Source: Scheffersomyces stipitis CBS 6054 (taxonomy: Eukaryota > Ascomycota > Pichiomycetes > Serinales > Debaryomycetaceae). Taken from it: a stretch of 64,000 bases of DNA. Each line of letters starts with the position of its first letter. The stretch's first letter is position 1. Below are positions 31,505 through 41,022 of this stretch, piece after piece. Below the pieces are notes generated by a model. That model saw nothing but the letters and a program-made list of their open reading frames with translations. It searched no databases and was not told the origin of the DNA. Location of the stretch: assembly GCF_000209165.1 (NCBI RefSeq), contig NC_009042.1, positions 2,294,001 through 2,358,000 on the forward strand, written 5' to 3'. Made by a program: the position numbers and the translations under genes.

Positions 31505-33454
31505 ATGAATACTCTCAGATCTGTGCTTAGGATACGTCCAGCAAGATCATTGGCCATCGCCTTCCCAGTTGGAAGAAGTTTACACGCTTCTGCCATTCGC
31601 TGGAACCAGGTTTCCAATCCCCAGCCAGTAGCTACTAGCAATGTGGAAATCAACACAGAACAGGCTCCACAAACTACTGAAGTTGCTTCTGTTGGTGTAG
31701 ACGAGCTTGCCAGCAGTGGAAAATTTGATAAGTCTATCATTCTCGCTTTGAAAGCAGCCAAGTTCTTGAACTTGACTCCCGTCCAGCAGAAATCCTTGGT
31801 TCCGATCTTAGAGGAAGACGGTATAGTCGTCAGAGCAAAAACCGGTACAGGTAAAACTTTGGCATTTGTCGTTCCCACTCTTCAGACTTCGCTCGAGGTA
31901 TTTGATAGACGTAGAAAGGGAGTTTCGACGTTGGTTATTGCTCCTACTAGAGACTTAGCTCTCCAGATAGAATCAGAATACAAGAAGGTTATCAGCAAGC
32001 TTCCAAGAAGTTTGCAACAAAATGCCGATATTCTTGTTCTCACTGGTGGTAAGAGAACCAGCATCAATGTCAGAGACCCTCCTAGTATTGTTGTCGCTAC
32101 TCCCGGAAGATTGTTGGACCAGTTGTCTAACCCCAAGAAGGCTGCTGTATTCAAGAACTTGAAGTACAGAGTATATGATGAAGCAGACAGACTTTTGGAC
32201 GTAGGATTCGAGCAGACTTTGGGAGATATCGATGATATTCTTGTACAAAATGCCCCTGACGGTTTCAAGTCGATCTTGTTTTCCGCCACTATCGATGCTG
32301 ATGTAGACAGTTTTGCTCGTCAGCACATCTCTGAGAACTACAAATACATCAACTGTGTCAGCGAACATGAACCGGAAGCACATGAAAACATCCACCAGTC
32401 GTTGATTACTTGTAAAGACTCTACTGACGTATTCAAAACTTCCTTTTCTTATATTGCTAATCACTTGCAACACAAGGTTCCATTCAAGTGTATGGTTTTC
32501 TTACCCACAGTAGCCAGCACTGAGTGGTTCTACCAGTCATTGGTTCGCGGTGTTGACAATGGAGTATTTGATGCCAGACCTCTGTCTTTTGTCAGATTGC
32601 ATGGTAAGAGAACACAATCTGCTAGAGATAAAGTAGTGGGCCAGTTCCGCAGAATGCAAAGCGGTATCATGGTATGTACTGATGTTGCAGCCAGAGGTTT
32701 GGACTTCAATGATGTCACACACGTGATGCAACTTACTCCAAGTGTCTCAGTAGCTGATTACATCCATAAAGTAGGAAGAACTGCCAGAGCTGGCAAGGAA
32801 GGTAAAGCTATTCTTTTCCTCACCAAGAATGAGATGAAATACAGTACAATCTTGAGAAAGGAAAGAGGTGTCAACTTCGAAGAAGTAATTGAAGCTGAAG
32901 ACATCGAAAAGCCACATGAAGACATTCTTGACTTAGTTCGCATTAACGAAGAAGAAATTGAACTGTTCATATCGACTTATCTTTCATTCCAGACGCAAGT
33001 TGCTCAAAAGCACAGATTTGATTCCCACAGAGCCATTGTCGATATAATGGAGCTTTACCGTACAATCCTTTCCCAACCAGATGCCACTATGCAAATTTCG
33101 TACAAATATGCTACGGAAATCTTGAGATTAGATTATACTTTAAGTGACAAGTACTTCAATGTTCCTGGAGGTTTGCATAGAGGTGGAGGTGGAAGTCGTA
33201 AGAGCAAGAGAGATTTCTTTGGTGCTGGAAGAAGCAGCTACTCCCCAAGATTTAACGATAACAATAGCTCCGGAAACAAGTTTAGAAAGCCAGGCTACAG
33301 AGGTTCTAGTGGTTCTGATTACTCTAAAACAAGATTTAATGACTATAAGCCTGATAGAAATTCCGGTGAGGGATACAGAAGAAATGATTCTAAGTCAGAC
33401 AGAAGTTCTGGTAAGGGATACAGGAAAAATGATAGAGGATTCAACGACTACTAG
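31505..33454 (+). CDS. MSS116: Mitochondrial DEAD-box RNA helicase Mss116
   Basis: ATP-dependent RNA chaperone of the mitochondrial matrix; in yeast it promotes group I and II intron splicing and mitochondrial translation. The 649-residue protein has a typical presequence (MNTLRSVLRIRPARSLAIAF, then GRSLHAS). Motifs appear in order: a Q-motif region near LNLTPVQQKS, motif I AKTGTGKT (about 111-118), Ia PTRDLALQ, TPGRLLDQL, motif II DEAD (225-228) followed by RLLD, motif III SATID, then HGKRTQSARDKVV, VCTDVAARGLDF and motif VI HKVGRTARAG (about 421). The C-terminus is a Gly/Arg/Ser/Tyr-rich basic tail with repeated GYR-RNDSKSDRSSGKG units, the unstructured RNA-tethering tail known in Mss116. 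Length is close to 664 in S. cerevisiae. Confidence 0.93.
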   Translation: MNTLRSVLRIRPARSLAIAFPVGRSLHASAIRWNQVSNPQPVATSNVEINTEQAPQTTEVASVGVDELASSGKFDKSIILALKAAKFLNLTPVQQKSLVPILEEDGIVVRAKTGTGKTLAFVVPTLQTSLEVFDRRRKGVSTLVIAPTRDLALQIESEYKKVISKLPRSLQQNADILVLTGGKRTSINVRDPPSIVVATPGRLLDQLSNPKKAAVFKNLKYRVYDEADRLLDVGFEQTLGDIDDILVQNAPDGFKSILFSATIDADVDSFARQHISENYKYINCVSEHEPEAHENIHQSLITCKDSTDVFKTSFSYIANHLQHKVPFKCMVFLPTVASTEWFYQSLVRGVDNGVFDARPLSFVRLHGKRTQSARDKVVGQFRRMQSGIMVCTDVAARGLDFNDVTHVMQLTPSVSVADYIHKVGRTARAGKEGKAILFLTKNEMKYSTILRKERGVNFEEVIEAEDIEKPHEDILDLVRINEEEIELFISTYLSFQTQVAQKHRFDSHRAIVDIMELYRTILSQPDATMQISYKYATEILRLDYTLSDKYFNVPGGLHRGGGGSRKSKRDFFGAGRSSYSPRFNDNNSSGNKFRKPGYRGSSGSDYSKTRFNDYKPDRNSGEGYRRNDSKSDRSSGKGYRKNDRGFNDY

Positions 33455-33604
33455 ACGCCGTACTTGTAAATACAACGATAACATAACGTTTCTTAGAACT
33501 GACGCTAATTGCTTCGATTCTATTTGTACATTACTTTCTTAGTCACCTTGTATATAGACATCTCTGTAAATATAAAATTCGATAATCATAACGTGTGCCT
33601 AAAA

Positions 33605-35707
33605 TCACATTTCGGACTTTTTCTTCTTGGACTTTGGCTTCTTAGTGAAGCCTACTACATGAGGTCTTTTGTTTTTGCGACCTCTTCCCGCAATAGTTCC
33701 AGCTAAAGCTCTTCTGATATCTCCGCCCAGCTCTTCACTAATGTAGGCATCTCTTGTTACAATGACATACACAAGAAGACAGAGGATGATAATGGTATTG
33801 AAAACTGCCATACGCTTCTGAAACGTAAGTTCGTTTCCAAGACTTCCAAGTTTCTGTTTTGAGTTACTTAACAAATCTTGATGATTCAACTCCTGGAGCT
33901 TGTACAACTTTGCGTATTCGCTGTGCATCAGTAAGTATGAATCCTTGAAATTGATAAGTTGGTTAATTAGTGTGGAATTGACGGAGTCGATCAACGACTC
34001 AAAATTCATACTTTGTCTTCTTTCCAAGTTTGTGAATGCAGTTGATAGCAATTTGCTTTGTTCCTCAATGTATAATAGTGATAGTGTAGCATTGGATTCA
34101 AGCAAAGATAAGCGATTCATAATAGTTCGGTAGACAGATTCTTGAGTCGTGGTATGAGCTTCAGTCGTATGAACTTGTTCTTGCTCATTGCTCTTTATGT
34201 CACAGTAATCAGGAACCGTACTAATGAAATCCAGGAGAAACTCGTTCAATCCCAAATGGGGCATGAACACTCTACATTCGTCAAGGGTGTCATTATCGAA
34301 TTGGTTGAGAGTTGTTGTATCAATTAATAATTCTTCGTCTTCGTCCTGAGTCTGAGAACTTTCCTCGTTTTCCTTAACTTCTTCCATCATCGTCTTTCCA
34401 TGAACTCTAACCAAAGTGATTGGACAATAGAATTCATCCCCATAATGACTCAAGACTTCCAACTTGAAGTATCTTGCCCAAATCAACGGATTTTGAATCT
34501 TGAATGTTTGAACGTCTCTCACATTTTCAGCTTCAAACTCGCCCAAAACTCGCCAATTAGTAGTTGGAAATTTGTCACTTACCGAAACTCTTACTTCTTT
34601 GAACATAGAACTAAAGAATTCAAAATTTCCCACTACAACCGAATCCACTAAAATCTCCTGACAAAGTTCGATAACCACAAATCTGTTACTGGCGGAGCAT
34701 CTGTTCAATAAGTATGAATCCTTATTTTCTGCTAAGATAGCTGAAGCACCTTTCGCTTCTGAATTTGTCTTTATTATATTTGCACCACACCCCGAAGAGG
34801 CATAGTTAAATCTATCCTTGTACACTCTCCCTTCTTCGGGGGTTATGACATGTTCTAGTGATTCGATGTCTGTGGAATTCGTACTGTCATTTCTACGTAT
34901 AGAAAGCTCCTTTGAAGTCGAGTTCTTGTTCTTGAACTTATGTTTGGTGGTATTTTTGGAAGTATTGGTGGCTTGCTGTAATTCTGACTGTACTACGTCT
35001 GCCTCTTTTTTCAGTTTCTTCCACTCTTCAAATGACATAAAGTGGCACTCGTCAATATCAGTAGAGTTCGAGGCATTTGTTGAAAGAACTTCCGAGTTGT
35101 TGGTACTGTTATGGTTTTCAAGAATTTCAATTGGTGAAACGTCTATAGCAAAGGCATCCAAACTGTCTTCTCTTACTTCTACTTCTGTTTCAGTTTTGAA
35201 TTCAGTATCCATTGTTGCTTCAGTCGATGTGATGCTTTGCTGATTGCGATTGGATTCTTCTTGAACAGGTGAGGTCAGTTCGTTAGTAATAAATGAAGCG
35301 AGTGCAATAGATTCAAGTGCTTCAGATTCAGATTCAGAATCTTCAACAGCATTTGTCTGAATTGAAGTGATGCTTTTACCTTCTGTAAGATTGACCTGGC
35401 TCTTTGGTGTATCTGAAAACTCGATCTCTTGAACAGATTCAGTAATAGGTTCATTCGGTAATGTGCTGTCAATTGGATTTGATGATATTATAGTGGATAC
35501 AGATGAGTTGTTGTCCAATTGTGATGATGCTCTCAAGATGGTCTTAACAGTTGATAATTCGCTTGCTATACTTCCTTGATTTATAATGCTAATGCTGGTG
35601 GATTCTGTGCTAGATACAGAGTCTGCTACTGAGAACACAGATCCCAGAAGTGACTCAGCTTGTGAGACGTAAAACAAACACAAGAGTGACATTAGTCGCC
35701 TATTCAT
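33605..35707 (-). CDS. SLP1: ER membrane SUN-like protein Slp1
   Basis: Slp1 (SUCO/Osp1 family) forms an ER complex with Emp65 that protects newly made soluble proteins from degradation. From the ATG at 35707 the product has 700 residues and starts with a signal peptide, MNRRLMSLLCLFYVSQAES; an in-frame upstream TTG extension (to 35797) is not used. A Ser/Thr/Glu-rich luminal region follows, with CHFMSFEEWKKLKKEA (about 220), a short motif conserved in the family. The SUN domain (about 297-436) includes RFNYASSGCGANI, RFVVIELCQEILVDSVVVGNFEFFSS and WARYFKLEVLSHYGDEFYC. A coiled coil leads to one membrane segment, MAVFNTIIILCLLVYVIV (about 632-650), and a basic Lys-rich tail. It is convergent with MSS116. 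Confidence 0.9.
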   Translation of the reverse strand: MNRRLMSLLCLFYVSQAESLLGSVFSVADSVSSTESTSISIINQGSIASELSTVKTILRASSQLDNNSSVSTIISSNPIDSTLPNEPITESVQEIEFSDTPKSQVNLTEGKSITSIQTNAVEDSESESEALESIALASFITNELTSPVQEESNRNQQSITSTEATMDTEFKTETEVEVREDSLDAFAIDVSPIEILENHNSTNNSEVLSTNASNSTDIDECHFMSFEEWKKLKKEADVVQSELQQATNTSKNTTKHKFKNKNSTSKELSIRRNDSTNSTDIESLEHVITPEEGRVYKDRFNYASSGCGANIIKTNSEAKGASAILAENKDSYLLNRCSASNRFVVIELCQEILVDSVVVGNFEFFSSMFKEVRVSVSDKFPTTNWRVLGEFEAENVRDVQTFKIQNPLIWARYFKLEVLSHYGDEFYCPITLVRVHGKTMMEEVKENEESSQTQDEDEELLIDTTTLNQFDNDTLDECRVFMPHLGLNEFLLDFISTVPDYCDIKSNEQEQVHTTEAHTTTQESVYRTIMNRLSLLESNATLSLLYIEEQSKLLSTAFTNLERRQSMNFESLIDSVNSTLINQLINFKDSYLLMHSEYAKLYKLQELNHQDLLSNSKQKLGSLGNELTFQKRMAVFNTIIILCLLVYVIVTRDAYISEELGGDIRRALAGTIAGRGRKNKRPHVVGFTKKPKSKKKKSEM

Positions 35708-36881
35708 GACGGTTTTATTGGAATTAGTGAAGATATGAGAATAAGATTCAAGAAACTGGCAAAAATGGTATAAAATTGTGAACTTCACAAGATTCAATGA
35801 AATATTGACTGAGATCCTTCACCATTATTAATTTTCTGATTCTGACAGGTGGTATTCATACAGGATTGTACAGTAAGTCTACGAGGATAGACTGGCCATG
35901 TGAGCAAACAGAATGTAGGGAATTTGGAAGACATTATAGGTATCTCGCTGAGAAGGCCGTCCACGTTCCAGATATGTACTTATTAAGTTTTCTACTTGAA
36001 CTTGAGGCTAGAGTAAATATGTCCAAGTAAATGCCAATACGCTTAGCTATCTCTGGAACTGCATATACAAAATCTTTATCCGTTGACAAAATATTAGGAG
36101 CGAATTTGCACCTTATGAAGTTAATCATCCGCAGCCAACAACCACATAAATGTTACTCTAACTATCTTCCCAGAGGGAAACGTGGCGTATTTGCATTCAA
36201 TTTATACCCAGGCTAATTTGTTGATACTTTCAGCATTTCTTCATTACTAGATGGAGCATTTTCATTTCAGTAGCTTCTACTATCCTAAAAGTGATGATTC
36301 AAGAACAAATTTTATCAAACCATTACAAGATGAGGTAAATCGAAGCATATGATTGTAAATAGGACATTAGAAATATACATATTACTAACGAATAGTCCGT
36401 ATTTTAGGGATATATCGATTATAAATAGAATCTTGCAATGGTCTAAAATCACGTGTAGATAACCTGCTGATTAGTCAGGTGATGAGATAAAGATCACTCG
36501 TAATTTCTCCCGTTTCGCAGCAATTCCCAACTGAGAAACGATTCCGATCTACGATTCAGATTCTACAGATTTAGGTGCAAAAAAATTTGTATTTCGCGAA
36601 CAAAAAAATTCCAATAAATATTTGTTGCAATCCCAAAGATAAATAACGTCAGTTCAATGGAGCATGCCTAGAAGTGGTGAGCTGTTACGGGCTTTATTAG
36701 GTGCTCCACTCATAACTATCTCTAGGCCACCAGGCCTAAATAAGAAGAAAGACAATGATGCATAGTGGTGGTACCAAAGGCAAGCTTTGATATCATAGTA
36801 ATCTTACACTGTATAACTTAAATGATATTGTCATATCTAATGTATAAGTTATAATTTAAGACATTAGTTTTAAGTTGTAAG
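35708..36881. promoter_or_regulatory. SLP1 upstream region
   Basis: 1.17 kb, AT-rich. It holds a CACGTG E-box at 36450-36455 and several A/T runs (for example around 36580-36620). No tRNA, LTR or credible open frame was recognised. Confidence 0.5.
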
Positions 36882-38942
36882 TTATGTGATATCTTCAGCG
36901 AATCGAGATTGGGAGTTATTGCTTCCATGATCCTGATTGCCGAATATCTGGCCACGATCCGGTTCGATTATGGTGCCAGCACCCGGTAGCCCTCCGTCGT
37001 CGTAGTCAGACGGGTTGAACTCAGAGTCTGTGTCGTTGTCGTAGTCAGAACTTCCCTGATCTTTTGCGGGCAGATAATCGTCGCTTCCATGTTCGCCGTA
37101 AGCTAGACCAGTGTACTCATGGTGTTCGTTGAAATTGAACTGTTCTGGAGAAGCCAAAGGATGTGCAAACGAGTTCAAACGAGTTCTGCCACCAAAAGTA
37201 GACGAGTTAGTTGTACTTCCAGTAGCACTCTTGCCCATAAAGCTAGAAGTGCCTCTACTGGTTTCACTACTACGGAATACAGAGTCGAGATTGTTGGAGT
37301 TGGTAACACCTCTATAGACGAAATCGTCGTTGGTGTCTACAGAAGCAGAGCCAGCCACAGCTCCGGCACCGATAGCGGCACCGTAGCCTCCTGAACCATT
37401 GGTGCCAAAATCGCTCTGTCTTTCCAAATCCAGAATGCCTTTATAACCCGTTAAGCCTGAGCCCAAACCAAGCAAATTGTTATTGCTAGCAGCCTTAGAG
37501 CCCGACTTGGAGCCAAACAACTTTGCAAAGCCAAACTTGTTATACTTCATTCCGTCGTCGTCATGTGACCTATCCAAGAGATCGTCCTCATCTTGGTCAT
37601 GAGGATTACCTGGATGGCCGTCATTGAAGTCAGGTGACTGGTTGGTCAAGTTGCTACGCTTTCTCTTCTTGAGGAAGAGGAACAAGACTACGAGTGCTCC
37701 GATAACGATGGTTCCACCAATGGAGCCTACAAGTCCACCAATCAACTTGGAGTTTCTGTCACTATTGTCGTTTCCATCGTCTACCGCACTGGCAGACGTG
37801 GGAACAGTGATGACGGTAGTGATAGTGGTATCAGGGTGTGTGATGACAGAAGTGAATGAGGATAATGAGAGGGAAGTAGTTTTTGGCTTCTCGGTTGTTA
37901 TAGGACTTGTGGAAGTTGAAGAAGATGACGACGAAGACGAAGATGACGAAGATGAAGTCGATGATGAGGATGGGATTGAAGATGAGGTGGTTTCCGTTTC
38001 AGTAGAAATCTCACTTGTGAAGGATGGACTAGCTGATGAGGAAGATGCAAATTCTGAGGAAGTCTCTGAGGAGAAAGAAGATGAAATTTCTGTAGACAGG
38101 ATTGAAGAGCTTGAAGACTCAGATTCACTGGAAGATGAAGCTGAGGAGGACTCGGACAGAGACAAAGGTTCCGAGCTTGACGACAACGATGAAGATGAAA
38201 CTTCTGTAGAAGATTCCTGAGTCGAGCTTGACTCTGAGGATGAGCTTATTTCTGTAGATGACGATTCAGTGGAGGAAGTTTCGGAAGAAGAACTCTCAGT
38301 AGATGAGACTTCAGATGAAGAACTTTCGGTAGATGAGACTTCAGATGAAGAAGACTCGCTAGATGAAGTTTCAGAAGATGATGATGACGAGGATGGTTCG
38401 ATGCTTGAGGAAGTCTCTGAGGACGATGTCTCGGTGGAGGATGTTTCCTCGCTAGAACTCAGTTCTGAGGAAGTTTCTGTTGAGGAGATCAGATCCGATG
38501 GAGTCTCCAGCGAGCTGAAAAGATCGGTGATAGTGGGAGAAAAGAGATCCATGGCAGAGTCGGGGTCGGACAGAGGGTCTACGGAGACAGAAGAGTCGGG
38601 CAGACTCGAGGAAGCGAATGAAGATATGGTGTCAGAAGAAGAGAGTGGTGCTGAGCTGAATGGCTCTGAACTTGAGTCAAGCTGTGGTGAGGATACGGCG
38701 GTGGCAGACAGGACGGCAGGTGGTACGAGGGGGGTCAGCGAGGGGGAGTGGGAAAAACTAGTGACGGAGTCCTGGATCGATTGCGAGTCTATTTCTGGGC
38801 TGAGTGACGACTCTGGAGCTGATTGAGGTCCAGACGGTATGGGGGTCGGATCTGGCGTGGAAGACGGAGATGTTGTCGAGTTGGAAGGAGGATCGTCTCG
38901 AGCAAAAACGGCACGAATGGCCACAGATATCAAGTAGGGCAT
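36882..38942 (-). CDS. Ser-rich single-pass membrane protein, Tda7-like architecture
   Basis: The 686-residue protein has a short hydrophobic start (MPYLISVAIRAVFA, possible signal), then about 360 residues dominated by Ser, Thr and Glu, with degenerate repeats such as SSSSEVSSTE. A single membrane span follows at about 397-425, GGLVGSIGGTIVIGALVVLFLF, with KKRKR immediately after it, which sets the C-terminus in the cytosol. The 260-residue tail is Gly/Asn/Asp-rich with FGGRTRLNSFAHPLASPEQF. The design resembles fungal wall-spanning proteins (Mid2/Wsc class) and S. cerevisiae TDA7/YDL211C, but I cannot name an orthologue. Heavy O-mannosylation of the Ser/Thr region is expected. Because of TCN/GAN codon periodicity, the opposite strand also stays open across this region; those frames are artefacts. 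It has an unusually long 2-kb upstream region. Confidence 0.8.
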   Translation of the reverse strand: MPYLISVAIRAVFARDDPPSNSTTSPSSTPDPTPIPSGPQSAPESSLSPEIDSQSIQDSVTSFSHSPSLTPLVPPAVLSATAVSSPQLDSSSEPFSSAPLSSSDTISSFASSSLPDSSVSVDPLSDPDSAMDLFSPTITDLFSSLETPSDLISSTETSSELSSSEETSSTETSSSETSSSIEPSSSSSSSETSSSESSSSEVSSTESSSSEVSSTESSSSETSSTESSSTEISSSSESSSTQESSTEVSSSSLSSSSEPLSLSESSSASSSSESESSSSSILSTEISSSFSSETSSEFASSSSASPSFTSEISTETETTSSSIPSSSSTSSSSSSSSSSSSSTSTSPITTEKPKTTSLSLSSFTSVITHPDTTITTVITVPTSASAVDDGNDNSDRNSKLIGGLVGSIGGTIVIGALVVLFLFLKKRKRSNLTNQSPDFNDGHPGNPHDQDEDDLLDRSHDDDGMKYNKFGFAKLFGSKSGSKAASNNNLLGLGSGLTGYKGILDLERQSDFGTNGSGGYGAAIGAGAVAGSASVDTNDDFVYRGVTNSNNLDSVFRSSETSRGTSSFMGKSATGSTTNSSTFGGRTRLNSFAHPLASPEQFNFNEHHEYTGLAYGEHGSDDYLPAKDQGSSDYDNDTDSEFNPSDYDDGGLPGAGTIIEPDRGQIFGNQDHGSNNSQSRFAEDIT

Positions 38943-41022
38943 GGCTCAGTATATATACACTTTTCCCCTTTCGTAGTGCCATGCGCGGGTTTGTAGCGAG
39001 AGGATTAGGGAGAGCTAAAAAAAGGACTTTTGTTTTTGCGAGCTCTGCTGCACTACACCGTACGACGAGAATGGGCCTTTGTGGTAGCGAGATCTGCTGT
39101 AGCACCAGAAAAGTTCTTGGAGCCTATGCCGACAATGGAGATGGTAGCAGACAGACGGCTGTGCTATGGAGCCAGCTGGAAGTCTCTATGACGCTGGCAA
39201 GTGCAACAAGTGTGGTTGGCCTTCGTCGTATAGAACACGAGGCTCACTATCTCTATCTGCTCTAGAGTGCCTTGCGTATTCGCAACTGTGAAATTTCACG
39301 ATTGCCGATGGGGAAGGTTGGCTCTGGTAAAAAATACGAGGAGCGAAAAATTGGCCAACCTCTTGGGCTCTTTGGTGTCCACCACTTTGGCTATTGCCTT
39401 GGTTATAAACCAACTGGCTGGACAGGGGTGTCGCCGTTGTCACAAGGTGCTCCTCCAGACGACCCGTTCCATCTTCCAGTCCTGATATGCCCTTGTGAAA
39501 CTTAGGTTCAAGGCTAGGGGGTGTGGTATCCTGAAATTGACTATGGAGAAAGCACGCAGACCTACACACAGACTCAGGTACATCGCAGTGGATTTTTCAG
39601 TAGCACCAGGTTATTCTGGGAGTCGTGAAAAAAATGCCTAGATATTATCTGGGTGGACGGTATGGCTTTGCTTGCGGTGGTACGATCAAGATGCCCTGGG
39701 TGTCTGGGCTGTTTACGATATCTACAATTGTGTCTACAAACACAGACCCGGCCTTTCTGTTCTTATTATTTCTCTCTATCTAGCCACCAATTTAGAATTC
39801 GCACACTCAGCAATTCCACTATAGACCTATGGCGCATGGAAGAAGCATTTGCACTGTCCCATCTGTGTCTAATTCTCTCTAGTTCAGAATGTACATAGAG
39901 GTGTACATCACGCTTTACATGCTGGTGACCACGACAACCGCTGGATATGCCGTGTCTTGCTCCAAAGTACCCCCCTGATGGCTTCATATAGAGGCACTCT
40001 AGCGGGCTCATCGCAGCCGGCGCTTTTGTGCTTGCCCCGATTTGGAATTGAAATTACACACAGCTTGCATACTCCTCTTCCATGCTGCTTGGTGCTGCAG
40101 CTCAGCTAATCGCTGCTGTGGATATTCTGTTTAGTTTTAAATTGCTTGGATATTTCTTGCGTTTTCGTCCCGATTATTTCCTAATCTCAGTCTTCTTTGT
40201 CTCAATTGTTCAGTAATTTTCTCCCCAACTGGTCAGCCTCTCCGTATCTTCGGTGCTTGCACCCCGTAAACCACAACACCGCTCCAACAGCCCGTAGACC
40301 AACCTAGAGTCGTGTCCCGTAGAATCTGATTTCTGATTGATCTCGAGCTGACGTCATCCGCATCCTCGAACCTGTGCAAATCAAAGGCTGTCTTCTGCTT
40401 TTGTCCTATTATTAGTTCTCAATGGTTGTACACTACAGTGGCCGTTCCCGCGGAATCGACGAACGGTTGCTATTAATACATACATATAAATATTCATTCA
40501 TTAATTAGTTATTAGAGCCTGCTATATATAGCAAGGGATAGAAACAAATACAAGTTAACTTTACTGCATGAACTTCGAGTCTGGGACCTAAACAATACAT
40601 TGAATGCAAAAATGAATTAATAAGAGCAACTTGGTCTTGACTTTTATTTTGTCCCAACTTCGTGCAAATCTAGCATGAAATTTCAATCTTTAATAATTTC
40701 AAAAGGACTTTTCTTCCATCTAATCCACGTCCACATTCGTGCATGATTGCATACCGAATGTTGGCTTATCATTGATGATCGGCTTCTCTGGAGTGATTTT
40801 GAGCCCCGCAATTTGCGTTCTTCGTATATTCGTAAAAGAAGCGAAGAGGCTTCGGCACATCGTCCAGTTTTTGCCTGATCTGTGTAAATCAGATCCATAT
40901 CTCTAATTGGCGATCGATGCTCCTTTAATTTAGCTTTAGCCGTGGACGCTTTTGTAATCTAGACGAATGAGGCAATATAGCCAATACTTTTCCAATAGCA
41001 TTTTCTATAGCGTATGGGGAAT
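38943..41022. promoter_or_regulatory. 2.1-kb gene-free region upstream of the Ser-rich membrane protein
   Basis: No supported gene: the open frames are short and overlap each other in conflicting directions. It lies between the start of the Ser-rich membrane protein and the 3' end of the YTP1-like gene, so it should contain the former's promoter. A 14-bp palindrome TGCTATATATAGCA lies at 40520-40533. The 38.95-39.6 kb part is less AT-rich than the rest. A non-coding RNA or decayed gene cannot be excluded. Confidence 0.45.

Noticed and set aside
35708..35797. N-terminal extension of Slp1 by 30 residues
   Set aside because: It would begin at TTG. The ATG at 35707 directly starts a proper signal peptide.
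37624..38826. Two long acidic open frames on the plus strand (Glu/Asp/Ser-rich)
   Set aside because: They are the antisense of the Ser-rich repeat region of the 36882-38942 gene. TCN and GAN codon periodicity keeps the opposite strand open; there is no promoter or family evidence.
39500..39520. tRNA B-box-like GTTCAAGGC
   Set aside because: No A box at the proper distance and no cloverleaf could be drawn around it.
40520..40533. Palindrome TGCTATATATAGCA
   Set aside because: AT-rich palindromes of this size are frequent in such DNA, and it is 1.6 kb from the nearest start codon, so no function is claimed.
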